DNA from: Methylococcus mesophilus
Lineage (GTDB): Bacteria; Pseudomonadota; Gammaproteobacteria; Methylococcales; Methylococcaceae
Reading direction: 5' to 3'
Assembly (NCBI RefSeq): GCF_026247885.1
Contig: NZ_CP110921.1
Span: 2,351,001-2,415,000 of the forward strand
Length of the DNA: 64,000 bases
Under the pieces are notes generated by a model. It searched no databases and was not told where the DNA came from. It worked only from the letters and a program-made list of their open reading frames with translations. Positions 1-8,877 of this stretch are shown piece by piece. Each line of letters starts with the position of its first letter. Within the stretch, counting starts at the first letter, position 1. Position numbers and translations under genes: made by a program.

Positions 1-2
1 TG

Positions 3-395
3 GTCCCGAGATCGACCTTCGATGCGCTGCGCACGGAAGAACAGGCGCCAGACGATTCCTTCGCCGTGCTGGTGTTTTCCGAACACCATCTCGCCCTACA
101 TCTGAACCGCCACGCCGTCCTGGAACAGCCGCTGGGACGGGTGCAGGAGGTGGTGCTGAAACCCGGGCGAGGCAGCGACCGCGGCAGACTGGTCAGCGAG
201 CCGGGCGATGCCCAATCCGGCGAATTCGTCGGGAGTCTGGACCGCGTGGACGGGGAGCCCTGCCTTTTGATCGACAACAAAGGCGCCGGCCTGAGGATGG
301 CTGTCCCCTTGGGCGGCCTGAGTCCGGAGCAGCGGCATTACCTGGCTCATCATTACCGCCTCGGCTCGCAGAACCCATTGGAAGCGGCCGCCTGA
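3..395 (+). CDS. 3' end of an unrecognised protein (partial)
   Basis: An open frame enters from the left edge and stops at 395, so only the last 130 residues are visible and the start lies outside the window. The tail reads through short beta-like segments (FAVLVFSEHHLALHL, VGSLDRVDGEPCLLID) and ends PLEAAA. I see no catalytic motif and do not recognise the family. A faint resemblance to beta-rich adaptor domains such as CheW is not enough for a call. The next gene starts 31 bases downstream on the same strand, so the two may be co-transcribed. Confidence 0.6.
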   Translation, partial: VPRSTFDALRTEEQAPDDSFAVLVFSEHHLALHLNRHAVLEQPLGRVQEVVLKPGRGSDRGRLVSEPGDAQSGEFVGSLDRVDGEPCLLIDNKGAGLRMAVPLGGLSPEQRHYLAHHYRLGSQNPLEAAA

Positions 396-426
396 CGCGC
401 CGCCACACAGACCGGAGGTGACTGTC

Positions 427-2874
427 ATGCTGCTGACCGCTGCCGCGGGTTTTCTCGCCGCGATCCTGCTCAATCTGTTTCTTTACCGCCTGATGCAAAG
501 CCGCGGAAACGCCATCGTCCGGCTGTACCGGGCCGCGCTGCTGCTGCTGGCCGGTCTGGGACTGGCGGCCCAGGCGCTGGGTTCGGACCTCAACCCTTAT
601 CTGGTCACGCTCTGTTTCACCTTCGGCCTGGCGTTTCTCACGCTCGAAACCCTGGTCGCGGGATTCTGGGGCAAGATCGGTTACGGAAGCCTGACCGTCG
701 CCCATCTGTTCCTGGGCGGTTATCTGTACACCATGACCCAGGTGCCCTACGGCGACCGCCCGTTCTCCGCGCTTTCCGCCAACCAGCCCAAACCGCTCTC
801 TGACGCCGACTTGCGGGAGGAGTGGATCGCCGGCCTGCCCGTCGGCGGCGCCGCGCGATCCCCCGCACCGACCGAGCCCGCCCTCGCGGGAGGGAGTACG
901 AGGCCCGCGGGCAATGTCCGCCCCAGCCTGAGCTGGAGCGACGTCGAACCGCTGATGGCTCACGACTCCCACATCCGCGACGTGCTCATCGCACTGCGGG
1001 AGAAGCAGGAGCGCGACCTCTCCGAGATGCTCGCCAGCCTTAACGAAATTGCCGTGAACAGCACCGGCATGCGCCGCCACGCCGTTGTCCGCGACAACGT
1101 CGAAAACCTGTTGCACGACGGGGCGATTTCCGAGGCGCGCTACCACACGATCCTGGAGACCTGGCGGCTGACCGACCGGGACGAAGAGGCCTTCCGCTCG
1201 AAACAGGCCGAGGAACTGTTTCGCGTGATGCTCCAGCTGCTCGAAGACGGCGAAGTCGACGAGACCCATAAAGTCGAGCTGATCGATTTCATGGTGGACC
1301 GTTTCTCCAGCGACGTCAGGCTGGTCAAGCCCTTGATCAATCTCTACGAGGCGCTGGACAGCGAATATCCCCGCCAGAAACGCCTGAACCACGAGTTCCT
1401 CAGCCTCTACCTGCAGAAGCGGAATGCGATTCTCAGGGGATTCTCGCGCATCGGCCGGCCAGGCCTGCAGCCTCTGCTCGACTACCGCAAGAAGACCATT
1501 TCCGAGATCCACTACTCACAGGCCAGGCTCGACCGGTTTCTGGAACAGACGTTCCAGCGGCGCGTGCGCCCCCTCTACGGCACGGTCGAACCCGTCGCCG
1601 TCACGGACTTCCTGAACCGGGACAAATATCCACCGCTGGGGAAGCTGTCGGGCGCCGCCTACGAGCAGGATTACCTGCGGCACAGCCTCATCCGCATCGG
1701 CCTCGAAAACCGGGTTCCCGCAGCCGGGCAGCCTGTCATGGGTCTCGCCACGGAGGACTACGGAAAAATCGTCCGGGCTTTCGAAGAGGGCTTGCCCGAT
1801 GCCGTCGACGCCATGGTCATCGACAAGAATCCCGCCGTGCGCGGCAATCTGGCCTGGTATCTCGCCGAGCGCAAGGATCCTTACACCCTGCCGCTGATCT
1901 TCGAGCTCATGCAGGACTCCCACCCGGAAGTCAGGCGGCTGGCGGCGATCGCCGTAGGCAATTTCAAGATCACCGACATGCAGAGCGCCAACGACCGCAA
2001 GTTCACCGAGATCGTCCGGATGCTGGTGAATTACCGGACCAACGCGGATACCTTCGCCCGGGTCTTCGCCCTCTACGCACTGGCGACCGTCGGCGACCGG
2101 CAGAAAGCCCTTTACGTCCTCGACCTGATCTTCAATGACGGCGCCACGGTGCACTCCGTCATGGGACAGGCCGCGCCAGCCTGGAAAAGCGAGGAAGAGA
2201 AGGCGGCGGTGCAAAGCCTCATCGAAATATTGGGCGAAACCCCCGAGGAGCCCTATGTCAAAACCCAGGCGCTGAAGGTGCTTCTCGCCACGGAGTCACA
2301 GGAATCCATCGGCATCCTGCTGCATTACCTGAACCATATCTACGAATATACCCACAGCCGCCCGGGCCTGCTGCGCTATGTGGTACCGCACATGACCCTG
2401 CCGCAGGAGGCGGAGAACGTGGAGGACGTGGTCGACTACCTCGCCGCGCGCTACCGCGCCAATCCCGAACGCCTGCAACAGCCGCTGAAGGCGCTGCGCG
2501 CCTATCTCGGATCGGCCTACGGCAACCACCGCAGCGGGGAATTCTTCCAATTCCTCAAGTTTCTCGAGGAATACGACGGCCAGGAATACGAGGAATACCT
2601 GAAGCAAACCCAGGAACACGTCCTGCTCATGCGCATACTCGAGTATGTCAAATCCACTTACGGCTTCTGGCTCGTTTTCTGGCCGCTCTCACTGCTGATC
2701 CTGATCGTGGCGCAATACGGCTTCGGACTGTCTCCCCGCTTCGCCCGTGCCGGCGACGGCACGGCTTCGGCAAAACCCAACCGCCGCGCCAATCCGGCGG
2801 CGGACATCCGCAACCGGCGCCAAGCGCCCGCTGCGGCCGTGGTCCCCATCAAGATCACTTCCGCCGAATCCTGA
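427..2874 (+). CDS. Membrane protein with HEAT-like repeats
   Basis: An 815-residue protein. The N-terminus holds about four hydrophobic segments in the first 110 residues (for example around residues 2-25, 40-57 and 62-85). A final membrane segment near the C-terminus (FWLVFWPLSLLILIVA) precedes a basic tail. The large middle part is helical and includes HEAT-like stretches such as NPAVRGNLAWYLAERKD and SHPEVRRLAAIAVGN near residues 470-520, which usually serve as protein-binding scaffolds. The ATG at 427 is preferred over the GTG at 418 because GGAGG lies 9 bases before it. No enzymatic motif is visible. The function is unknown; its position before an outer-membrane factor suggests an envelope role. 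Confidence 0.75.
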   Translation: MLLTAAAGFLAAILLNLFLYRLMQSRGNAIVRLYRAALLLLAGLGLAAQALGSDLNPYLVTLCFTFGLAFLTLETLVAGFWGKIGYGSLTVAHLFLGGYLYTMTQVPYGDRPFSALSANQPKPLSDADLREEWIAGLPVGGAARSPAPTEPALAGGSTRPAGNVRPSLSWSDVEPLMAHDSHIRDVLIALREKQERDLSEMLASLNEIAVNSTGMRRHAVVRDNVENLLHDGAISEARYHTILETWRLTDRDEEAFRSKQAEELFRVMLQLLEDGEVDETHKVELIDFMVDRFSSDVRLVKPLINLYEALDSEYPRQKRLNHEFLSLYLQKRNAILRGFSRIGRPGLQPLLDYRKKTISEIHYSQARLDRFLEQTFQRRVRPLYGTVEPVAVTDFLNRDKYPPLGKLSGAAYEQDYLRHSLIRIGLENRVPAAGQPVMGLATEDYGKIVRAFEEGLPDAVDAMVIDKNPAVRGNLAWYLAERKDPYTLPLIFELMQDSHPEVRRLAAIAVGNFKITDMQSANDRKFTEIVRMLVNYRTNADTFARVFALYALATVGDRQKALYVLDLIFNDGATVHSVMGQAAPAWKSEEEKAAVQSLIEILGETPEEPYVKTQALKVLLATESQESIGILLHYLNHIYEYTHSRPGLLRYVVPHMTLPQEAENVEDVVDYLAARYRANPERLQQPLKALRAYLGSAYGNHRSGEFFQFLKFLEEYDGQEYEEYLKQTQEHVLLMRILEYVKSTYGFWLVFWPLSLLILIVAQYGFGLSPRFARAGDGTASAKPNRRANPAADIRNRRQAPAAAVVPIKITSAES

Positions 2875-2910
2875 GAGGCTTCGACCCGGAACCGGCTCGG
2901 GAGATCACGT

Positions 2911-4467
2911 ATGCGCACTACCCTGTTCGATCTGGCTCGCGCCCTGTTGCAGCGTCTGGCGATTGCTGCCGGGGCGGGACTCCTGCTATGCGGCTGCAAT
3001 AAAATCGGCCCGGATTTCCACCGCCCGGAAATCAAACTCACCGACGCCTGGCTGGATGCGCCGAAGAAAACCGCAAAGGCCGGCGACTTCAGCACCTGGT
3101 GGAAACTGTTCCACGATCCGATACTCGATCGCCTGATCGAAAAGGCCTACCGGCAGAATCTGGATGTCCAGAAGGCGGCGATCCGCATCTATCAGGCGCG
3201 CGCCCAGCTTGGCATCGCCAAAGGTTATCTGTTCCCGCAAAAACAGAATGTGGGAATGGACACGTTCTACGAGCGCATCAGCGAATTCTCGCCCTACTAC
3301 CAGGGGAGTGATTTCCATACGTTCACCTACTTCCAAACCGGATTCGACGCCATGTGGGAGCTCGACATCTGGGGCCGCTTCCGCCGCGGCATCGATGCCG
3401 CCGGCGCGGAAATGGCGGCGTCGACCCTGGAATACGACGACATGGTGGTGACCCTGACCGCCGAAGTCGCCGCCGCCTACGTGCAGATACGCACTTTCCA
3501 TCAACGCCTGGCTCTCGCCAGGGGCAACGCCGACCTGCAGGAGCGCAGCTTCCGCATCGCCGAATCGCAGTTCCGCAACGGCCTGAGCACCGAACTCGAC
3601 ATGCAGCAGGCCAAGGCGCTGCGGCAGGCGACCCTGGCGGAAATCGCCAGCCTCGAAGTGGGGTTGCGCCAGTCGAAGAACGCACTGAGCGTCCTCCTGG
3701 GGATGCAGCCCAGCCACCTGGACAAGGAACTGGGCCCGGACAGCGACATCCCCGCCGCCCGGTCGGAGATCGCCATGGGCATCCCGACCGATATCCTGCG
3801 CCGCCGCCCCGACGTACGCGCCCAGGAATACAAAGCCGCCTCCCAGTGCGCCCAGATCGGCATCGCCGAGAGCGAACTTCTCCCCCGGCTTTCCCTGGTC
3901 GGCACCGTCGGCTTCAATTCCGGCAGCATCGACGGACTCGACGTGGCCAATGCCATCAGCCCTTCCGGGCTGGCGGGCAAATTCGGACCAACCGTCATCT
4001 GGCCGATATTCCAGTACGGACGGCTGACCAACAACGTCCGCGTCCAGGACGCCAAATTCCAGGAACTCCTGACCGATTACCGCAGCACCGTATTGCGCGC
4101 CCTGCGCGAGGTGGAAGACGCGATCATCGCCTTCAAGAAGGCCGAGGAAAGGGTGGCCAGCCTGGAGGACGGCGTCCGGGCTTCACAGCGAGCCGCCGAA
4201 CTCGCTCTGCGGCAATACCAGAACGGACTCGAAGACTACACGCGGGTCCTCAATTCCGAGCTGTTCCTGGTGCAGCAGCAGGACCGGCTGACCGCCAGCC
4301 GGGGCGACGTCGCCCGCAGCGTCATCGCCATGTACAAGGCGCTGGGCGGCGGCTGGGAACTGCGGGAAGGGCGGGAACTGCTGCCGCCCGGCGTAAAGAA
4401 GGAAATGCGGCAGCGCACCGACTGGAACGATCTGCTCGAGGAACCGGTCGGCAGCGAAATCAACTAG
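2911..4467 (+). CDS. TolC/NodT-type outer membrane efflux lipoprotein
   Basis: This 518-residue protein fits the outer-membrane factor family that forms the exit duct of tripartite RND or MFS efflux pumps. A signal peptide ends in a lipobox (LLCGC, Cys29), followed by the NodT-like KIGPDFHRPE and WWKLFHDPILD. Two repeats carry the family's long helices: AQLGIAKGYLFP and GFDAMWELDIWGRFRRG in the first half, TDILRRRPDVRAQEY and LLPRLSLVGTVGF in the second. The length is typical. No inner-membrane pump or periplasmic adaptor gene lies beside it in this window, so its partner is unknown. Confidence 0.9.
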   Translation: MRTTLFDLARALLQRLAIAAGAGLLLCGCNKIGPDFHRPEIKLTDAWLDAPKKTAKAGDFSTWWKLFHDPILDRLIEKAYRQNLDVQKAAIRIYQARAQLGIAKGYLFPQKQNVGMDTFYERISEFSPYYQGSDFHTFTYFQTGFDAMWELDIWGRFRRGIDAAGAEMAASTLEYDDMVVTLTAEVAAAYVQIRTFHQRLALARGNADLQERSFRIAESQFRNGLSTELDMQQAKALRQATLAEIASLEVGLRQSKNALSVLLGMQPSHLDKELGPDSDIPAARSEIAMGIPTDILRRRPDVRAQEYKAASQCAQIGIAESELLPRLSLVGTVGFNSGSIDGLDVANAISPSGLAGKFGPTVIWPIFQYGRLTNNVRVQDAKFQELLTDYRSTVLRALREVEDAIIAFKKAEERVASLEDGVRASQRAAELALRQYQNGLEDYTRVLNSELFLVQQQDRLTASRGDVARSVIAMYKALGGGWELREGRELLPPGVKKEMRQRTDWNDLLEEPVGSEIN

Positions 4468-4526
4468 AAACGAACCGGGACCGGCGAGCGTACGTCGCCG
4501 CCGGTCTTGCAAGAGGGGGCAGGATA

Positions 4527-4841
4527 ATGAAACTGGTGACCGCGATCATATCCTCGCAAAAGCTGGATGAAGCCCGCGAGGCCTTGCTGGAAATCGGCGC
4601 AACCGGCCTCACCATCAGCCGCATTTTCGGCGATGCGTTCGAGAGGCACGGGTCCCGCACCGACGACTGCCTGTTCAAGCTGGAGATCCTCGCCGCCGAA
4701 CGCCTGGCGGACACCATCGTGGAATCCATCATCGGCATCCTGGGCACGGAGGCGGCCGACGATGCCCGGATATTGGTCTTCGAGCCGGAGCAGGCCGTGC
4801 GCATCCGCACGCTGGAAATCGGCGAAGAGGCCGTGGGCTGA
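4527..4841 (+). CDS. Divergent P-II-like protein with shortened T-loop
   Basis: The 104-residue product aligns over its length with GlnB/GlnK: MKLVTAIISSQKLDEAREAL matches the P-II start, and FEPEQAVRIRTLE matches the C-terminal segment with the RIRT nucleotide-contact motif. P-II proteins are usually about 112 residues. Here the T-loop region (residues 36-50) is about 8 residues shorter and lacks the Tyr that is uridylylated in GlnB. The B-loop GDGKI is also changed (ADDARI, residues 78-82). The gene converges on amtB, the usual P-II target, but is not in an operon with it. Family membership is well supported; the ligand and target are unknown. GGGGGCAGG supplies a ribosome site before the ATG. 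Confidence 0.75.
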   Translation: MKLVTAIISSQKLDEAREALLEIGATGLTISRIFGDAFERHGSRTDDCLFKLEILAAERLADTIVESIIGILGTEAADDARILVFEPEQAVRIRTLEIGEEAVG

Positions 4842-4901
4842 CCTCCCCCCTCCCGGCCTCCTAAATGTGGATTGGCCCTTACGGAACTGGCTTTTACTCA
4901 T

Positions 4902-6197
4902 TCAGAAGTAATAGCCCTTGCCGTTGTGCGAGCTCAAGTCCAGGCCTTCGGTTTCCTCGTCGGGGCCGACGCGCAGTCCCAGCCAGCGATCCAGACCTTT
5001 GAGCACGAAATAGCTGGCGGTGCCGCTCCAAAGTCCTGCGGCGGCGATCGCGGCAAGCTGAACACCGATCCGCTGCCCCAACCCTAAATCGCCCGGAAAT
5101 CCCGAGCCTCCCCAACCCCCGCCGGCGACCAGCGGAGTGAGAAGCACGCCCAGCAGGGCGCCGGCCGCATGCACCGGGAATACGTCCAGGGCATCATCGA
5201 TTTCCAGCTTGCGCCGGATCCACGGGATCGCGAAGAAGCAGGCCAGCCCACCCGCGCCGCCCACGATGAGGGCACCCTGCGGCCCGACATAACCCGCCGC
5301 GGGCGACAGCGCAACCAGACCGGCGATCATGCCGGTCACCAGCCCGAGCAGGGTCGGACGGCCGAAGCGCACCCACTCGGCGCCCATCCAGGCCATCGCG
5401 CCGGCGGAAGCCGCCAGGTGGGTATTCAGCATCGAGAGTCCCGCCGCGCCGTTCGTCATCAAGGCGCTGCCTGCGCTGAAGCCGTGCCAGCCGATCCACA
5501 GCATGCCAGCGCCGGCTGCTGTCAGGGTCAGATTGTGCGGGGGCATGAGCGCATCGGGGAAACCGCGCCGCGGCCCGATCAGCCAGGCTACGGTGAGGGC
5601 GGAAACGCCGGCGGTCGCATGGACCACCACGCCGCCGCTGAAGTCCGCCGCGCCGAAGCGTGCCAGCCAGCCGCCGCCCCACAGCCAGTGGCAGACCGGC
5701 GCATAAACCAGCAGCGTCCACAAGGCGGTGAACCAAAGCACGGCCGAAAACCTCATGCGCTCGGCGAAGCTCCCGACCATGAGTGTCGGTGCGAGCACGG
5801 CGAAGCTGAGATGGTAGATGCAGTACGCCGCTTCGGACACGCGGCCAACCGCCGAATCGGCCGTCAGGCCGCGCAGAAACAGCCTGGACGAACCGCCGAT
5901 CCACAGCGACGAAGGCTCACCCCCGCCCAAGGCGAGGCTGTAGCCGGCACCCATCCAAACCAGGGACACCAGGGCGGCGACGGCAAAACACTGGGCCAGG
6001 ACGGAGAGGACGTTCTTGGTGCGGACCAGCCCGGCGTAAAGCAAGGCCAGCCCCGGCACCGTCATGAACCAGGCGAAGCCGGTCGATGTGAGAATCCATG
6101 CGGTATCCGCTGCATTGAGCTCGTCCGCCTCGAGCGGCAGCGCCACCATCAGGCATCCCAACAAGCTGAAACCACGGAATTTCGGACCTTGCCCCAT
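4902..6197 (-). CDS. amtB: Ammonium transporter AmtB
   Basis: A 431-residue polytopic membrane protein of the Amt/MEP/Rh family, which conducts ammonia or ammonium across the inner membrane. Family signatures include FAWFMTVPGLALLYAGLVRTKN near the N-terminus, HATAGVSALTVAWLIG, WIGWHGFSAGSAL and FPVHAAGALLGVLLTPL. The conserved pore His regions are therefore present. A cleavable leader (FSLLGCLMVALPLEADEL) precedes the first core helix. The ATG at 6197 is chosen because a GGGGGGAG ribosome site precedes it; upstream in-frame codons lack one. In a diazotroph it likely recaptures leaked ammonium. The neighbouring P-II-like gene is convergent rather than in an operon with amtB. Confidence 0.93.
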   Translation of the reverse strand: MGQGPKFRGFSLLGCLMVALPLEADELNAADTAWILTSTGFAWFMTVPGLALLYAGLVRTKNVLSVLAQCFAVAALVSLVWMGAGYSLALGGGEPSSLWIGGSSRLFLRGLTADSAVGRVSEAAYCIYHLSFAVLAPTLMVGSFAERMRFSAVLWFTALWTLLVYAPVCHWLWGGGWLARFGAADFSGGVVVHATAGVSALTVAWLIGPRRGFPDALMPPHNLTLTAAGAGMLWIGWHGFSAGSALMTNGAAGLSMLNTHLAASAGAMAWMGAEWVRFGRPTLLGLVTGMIAGLVALSPAAGYVGPQGALIVGGAGGLACFFAIPWIRRKLEIDDALDVFPVHAAGALLGVLLTPLVAGGGWGGSGFPGDLGLGQRIGVQLAAIAAAGLWSGTASYFVLKGLDRWLGLRVGPDEETEGLDLSSHNGKGYYF

Positions 6198-6356
6198 CGC
6201 TCCCCCCGTCTGTGTCGTGGCGCGGCCCACGCCAACCGGAAGCCGTCTCTGCCGGATTATCATCCCTCCGGGAGACCGCTTGCACAAAACCGGTGCAATG
6301 AAACCACGATTAGGCGGGTGTGCCAAGATTCGAGGAGGCTTTCCGCCGGGATGCGA

Positions 6357-6521
6357 TCACTCGTTCATGTCGGGGAACAGAATCGCTTCGTCCGGCACCC
6401 CGTTGCCGTTCTGCTGCAGGCCGACGCCGCCGACCAAGGCATAGCCGGCATCGCCCTCGTAGAGCACGACGGCGTTTTTGGGCATTTCTTGCAGGGCTTG
6501 GATCAATTGCTCTACAGTCAT
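6357..6521 (-). CDS. Small unknown protein, end of nif/isc-linked series
   Basis: A 54-residue protein starting MTVEQLIQALQEMPKNAVV, with a compact hydrophobic middle and an acidic end (PDEAILFPDMNE). The ATG at 6521 has a GGGGGCC ribosome site upstream. It lies only 14 bases after the stop of the preceding leftward gene and is the last gene of the series that starts at iscS. I do not recognise a family. The phrase NAVVLYEGDAGYALV suggests a small beta-containing fold, nothing more. Confidence 0.55.
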   Translation of the reverse strand: MTVEQLIQALQEMPKNAVVLYEGDAGYALVGGVGLQQNGNGVPDEAILFPDMNE

Positions 6522-6535
6522 CGCGGCCCCCAAGC

Positions 6536-7018
6536 TCACATATCGTCCGAAATGACTTCCATCGCGATCAGTTGTTCCCGCAGGGCCATGTGCGCCGGGA
6601 AGCCCTCCCGGCCCTGGTAGAACGGGTCGCCGTAGAGGGCGTTCATCGCGGACTGGTCCGACAGGTAGACCCGGCAGCCCTCCAGCCCTTCCGCCAAGGC
6701 GGCGACGCAGGCTTCGAACTCGGAGACCGGTTCGGATTCATAGACGCCCTCGCCCAGCAGCTCGTCGGCCCGATACAGTTCGGTGTCCCAGCCGTGCTTG
6801 TCGGCCAGCTCGAAGATCCAGCCGTGGCTGGCCCCCGCTTCGGGCGAGTCCGGCGTGAAACCGGCGGCTTCGAGCAATCCGCGCGGGGTCGCCGCGGCGA
6901 AGATCACGCGGCCTTCCCGTTCTTTGGCGGCGCGGACCTTGAGGGAAAAATCCTCCCGGTCGAATGCGAACCAGGCATTCGCCTTGCCCGGAGCGGTGAC
7001 TTCGACGATATAAATCAT
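6536..7018 (-). CDS. Unknown 160-aa protein of the nif-linked series
   Basis: A 160-residue soluble, acidic protein starting MIYIVEVTAPGKANAWFAFD and ending LREQLIAMEVISDDM. It has no Cys pairs, no signal peptide and no membrane segment, and I do not recognise a domain. It sits between two other small unknown genes on the same strand with short spacing, so it probably belongs to the same transcript as the upstream nif accessory genes. Codon use resembles its neighbours, so it is unlikely to be a chance frame. Confidence 0.6.
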   Translation of the reverse strand: MIYIVEVTAPGKANAWFAFDREDFSLKVRAAKEREGRVIFAAATPRGLLEAAGFTPDSPEAGASHGWIFELADKHGWDTELYRADELLGEGVYESEPVSEFEACVAALAEGLEGCRVYLSDQSAMNALYGDPFYQGREGFPAHMALREQLIAMEVISDDM

Positions 7019-7043
7019 GGCTTTTCCCGATGGTGAGATGGGT

Positions 7044-7364
7044 TCAATGCGTCAGACTCGAAACGGCGGCGTCCGTGACGGCGTCGGCCCGCACCGCAAG
7101 CTTGATGTCGACGGCGCGGCTCAGCCAGCCCAAGGTCACCGCGCGGAAGGCGGCTTCCTCGGCCTCGTCCCAGATCAGGCACAGCAGCGCCTCTTCACGG
7201 TTGAGCAGTTCGTCTTTCTCCATTTTTTCAACGGCGAGCTGGCAGGCCAGCGGGTCCGCCTCGTTGCGCGCGAACACTTCGCGCGCCGCCGCGATGCCAT
7301 CGGCGGTTTCGTCTTCCGACGCGAGGGCGGCGTGTTCGCCTTCGATGCTGATGATGAACGACAT
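7044..7364 (-). CDS. Unknown 106-aa acidic protein
   Basis: The product starts MSFIISIEGEHAALASEDET and is rich in Glu and Ala, with helical character and one Cys pair separated widely (LACQL, LLCLIWDE). No known motif is visible. It lies 25 bases upstream of the next leftward gene. A 120-base spacer carrying an inverted-repeat element separates it from the preceding gene, so it may be transcribed from the same long series. Function unknown. Confidence 0.55.
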   Translation of the reverse strand: MSFIISIEGEHAALASEDETADGIAAAREVFARNEADPLACQLAVEKMEKDELLNREEALLCLIWDEAEEAAFRAVTLGWLSRAVDIKLAVRADAVTDAAVSSLTH

Positions 7365-7434
7365 GGGTCTCTCCGATTAAATCTACAAAAATGCAGTGGA
7401 ATATCCGCGTTTATTAGCCTAGGAAAGCAGTCTT

Positions 7435-7482
7435 CCCCTTCCCCTCTCCCAGAGGGAGAAGGGGAGGGGAAGGGGATGAGGG
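7435..7482. repeat. Intergenic CCCTCTCCC/GGGAGAGGG inverted repeat
   Basis: The spacer between two unknown genes contains a pyrimidine-rich arm (cttcccctctccc) and a matching purine-rich arm (agggagaaggggagggg) that can fold back. Related elements occur at 8448-8612 and 12915-12942. This is the look of a dispersed palindromic extragenic repeat; it could also slow transcription or protect mRNA ends. Confidence 0.6.
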
Positions 7483-7488
7483 CTCAAG

Positions 7489-7728
7489 CTATAAGGGCAC
7501 ACCGAAAAACCATTCCTCGCTGCCGCCCCAGGCGAGATGCAGCTGGTAGGCGGAGCGCCAGCGCGCCGCCTCGGCTTCGTCGGCCGGGCGGTGGCTCAGT
7601 TCCGCCTCCGGCGCGTCGGCGGTGAAATAGGCGCGGCCGTTGCGCAGGAAGCGGGCCAGATCCTTGCGGTCGTTGGGCCGGACCACGGCCTTGGGGACGT
7701 CGTTGACCAGGATGGTCGTCACCTGCAT
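7489..7728 (-). CDS. Small unknown protein linked to nif accessory genes
   Basis: A 79-residue protein starting MQVTTILVNDVPKAVVRPND and ending GGSEEWFFGVPL. The ATG at 7728 lies 12 bases after the stop of the FAH-family gene, indicating translational linkage. The sequence has a short beta start followed by a helix (DLARFLRNGRAYFTA) and a Trp-rich end. I do not recognise the family. Confidence 0.6.
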   Translation of the reverse strand: MQVTTILVNDVPKAVVRPNDRKDLARFLRNGRAYFTADAPEAELSHRPADEAEAARWRSAYQLHLAWGGSEEWFFGVPL

Positions 7729-7739
7729 GGCTGCCTCCG

Positions 7740-8417
7740 CTATCCGATGGTGACGATCAAGGGCTCCAGTCCCGCCACCGTGGCTTCGATCACATCGCCC
7801 TGGACCACGGGACCTGCCAGGCCCGGCGTGCCGGTGTAGATGAGATCGCCGGGGAATAGCTCCATCCGGGTGGAAAGATAATGCACCGTCTCCGGAATTT
7901 TCCACAGCATGTCGGCCACGTTGCCGCTCTGCCGGACCTCGCCGTTGACCTTGAGTTCGATCTTGCCGCTGGCAATGTTCCCTGCGTAGAACTCCGGCGT
8001 GATCGCCGAGCATGGGGAGGAATGGTCGAAGGCTTTGGCCTTTTCCCAGGGCAGCCCCTGTGCGATGGCGGTGTCGAGCGCGTCGCGCAAGGTCATGTCG
8101 AGGCCTACCGCATAGCCGAACACGTAGTCGTAGTCGACCTTGTCCGCAGGGATGTTGCGGCCGCCCTTATGCAGCGCCACCACCATTTCCACCTCGGGAA
8201 ACAGTGCGTCGGTACCGGGCGGATACGGCAGCACCGAATTGTTCTGCAGGATGGTGCCGGGCGGTTTCAGGAAGAAGCTCGGCTCGGCGGGCTTGACCGC
8301 TTCCTGGCCGGGCACCGGATAATTGCGGGCGAGGCAAAAAATGCGGCGCACCGGAAACGGGTTGCTCGACATGGCGTCGAGGGTAATTACGGGGGCGGGT
8401 GGGAAAGCGTAGTTCAT
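7740..8417 (-). CDS. Fumarylacetoacetate hydrolase (FAH) family protein
   Basis: A 225-residue protein of the FAH superfamily, which cleaves or decarboxylates 2-oxo acid or beta-diketone substrates with a divalent metal. Signatures are CLARNYP near residue 28, FLKPPGTI, the metal-binding FPEVEMVVAL, YVFGYAVGLDMTLRD, and LFPGDLIYTGTPGL near the C-terminus. The size fits the short single-domain members such as fumarylpyruvate hydrolases. It sits among nif accessory genes, where its substrate is unknown; a link to homocitrate or other organic acid metabolism is speculation. Confidence 0.88.
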   Translation of the reverse strand: MNYAFPPAPVITLDAMSSNPFPVRRIFCLARNYPVPGQEAVKPAEPSFFLKPPGTILQNNSVLPYPPGTDALFPEVEMVVALHKGGRNIPADKVDYDYVFGYAVGLDMTLRDALDTAIAQGLPWEKAKAFDHSSPCSAITPEFYAGNIASGKIELKVNGEVRQSGNVADMLWKIPETVHYLSTRMELFPGDLIYTGTPGLAGPVVQGDVIEATVAGLEPLIVTIG

Positions 8418-8447
8418 GTCTTCTCTTATCCGATCATGTTATTCCTG

Positions 8448-8612
8448 CCCCCTCTCCCTTTGGGAGAGGGCCGGGGTGAGGGAAAACCTTGGCTCGGACC
8501 ATCACTGCAAACGCCAACGATACACCCTCACCCTAAATCCCTCTCATGCCAGGCGTCGTGCCTAGCACCGCAAATCTGCTCCCGGCAGATTTGTCCCAGA
8601 GGGAGGGGGACT
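8448..8612. repeat. Composite palindromic intergenic repeat
   Basis: The 207-base spacer between the FAH-family gene and the preceding small gene holds several nested repeats. These are ccctctccctttgggagaggg at its start, complementary ggggtgaggg and ccctcaccct copies, and an 8-bp stem AAATCTGC/GCAGATTT at 8572-8592. It ends with agagggaggggga. It looks like two abutting extragenic palindromic elements. No gene is visible in it. Confidence 0.6.
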
Positions 8613-8624
8613 TTTAACCGTTTG

Positions 8625-8876
8625 TTACACCAGCCGGTCCGGCCAGCGGTATCCGGCGTCCATTTCGAATTCCAGGTAATAGATCCTGAAATGCTCTTCC
8701 ATCTTTTCCGCTTCGGGAAGGCTGCCTTCCCGTTCCGGGTATTGCGCCAGCAAGGCGCTGCGGTGCGCGGTCCAGGCTCTGAGCAAGGCCTCGCGGGCCA
8801 TGGCGGCGGTCGCGCCGGCGCCGCGGAACATGAAGTGATGCGTGTTCATTTCCGCGACGACGAAGCGTTCGCCCAT
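8625..8876 (-). CDS. Small unknown protein next to AAA+ ATPase
   Basis: An 83-residue protein starting MGERFVVAEMNTHHFMFRG and ending EMDAGYRWPDRLV. The ATG lies 2 bases beyond the stop codon of the AAA+ ATPase gene, so translation is probably coupled and the products may work together. There is a helical middle (AAMAREALLRAWTAHRSAL) but no motif I recognise. Confidence 0.65.
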   Translation of the reverse strand: MGERFVVAEMNTHHFMFRGAGATAAMAREALLRAWTAHRSALLAQYPEREGSLPEAEKMEEHFRIYYLEFEMDAGYRWPDRLV

Positions 8877-8877
8877 C

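Noticed and set aside
3354-4841. Long open frame over the TolC-type gene
   Set aside because: Only its last 104 codons, beginning at 4527, encode a recognisable protein; the rest is an Arg/Pro-rich shadow of the efflux gene.
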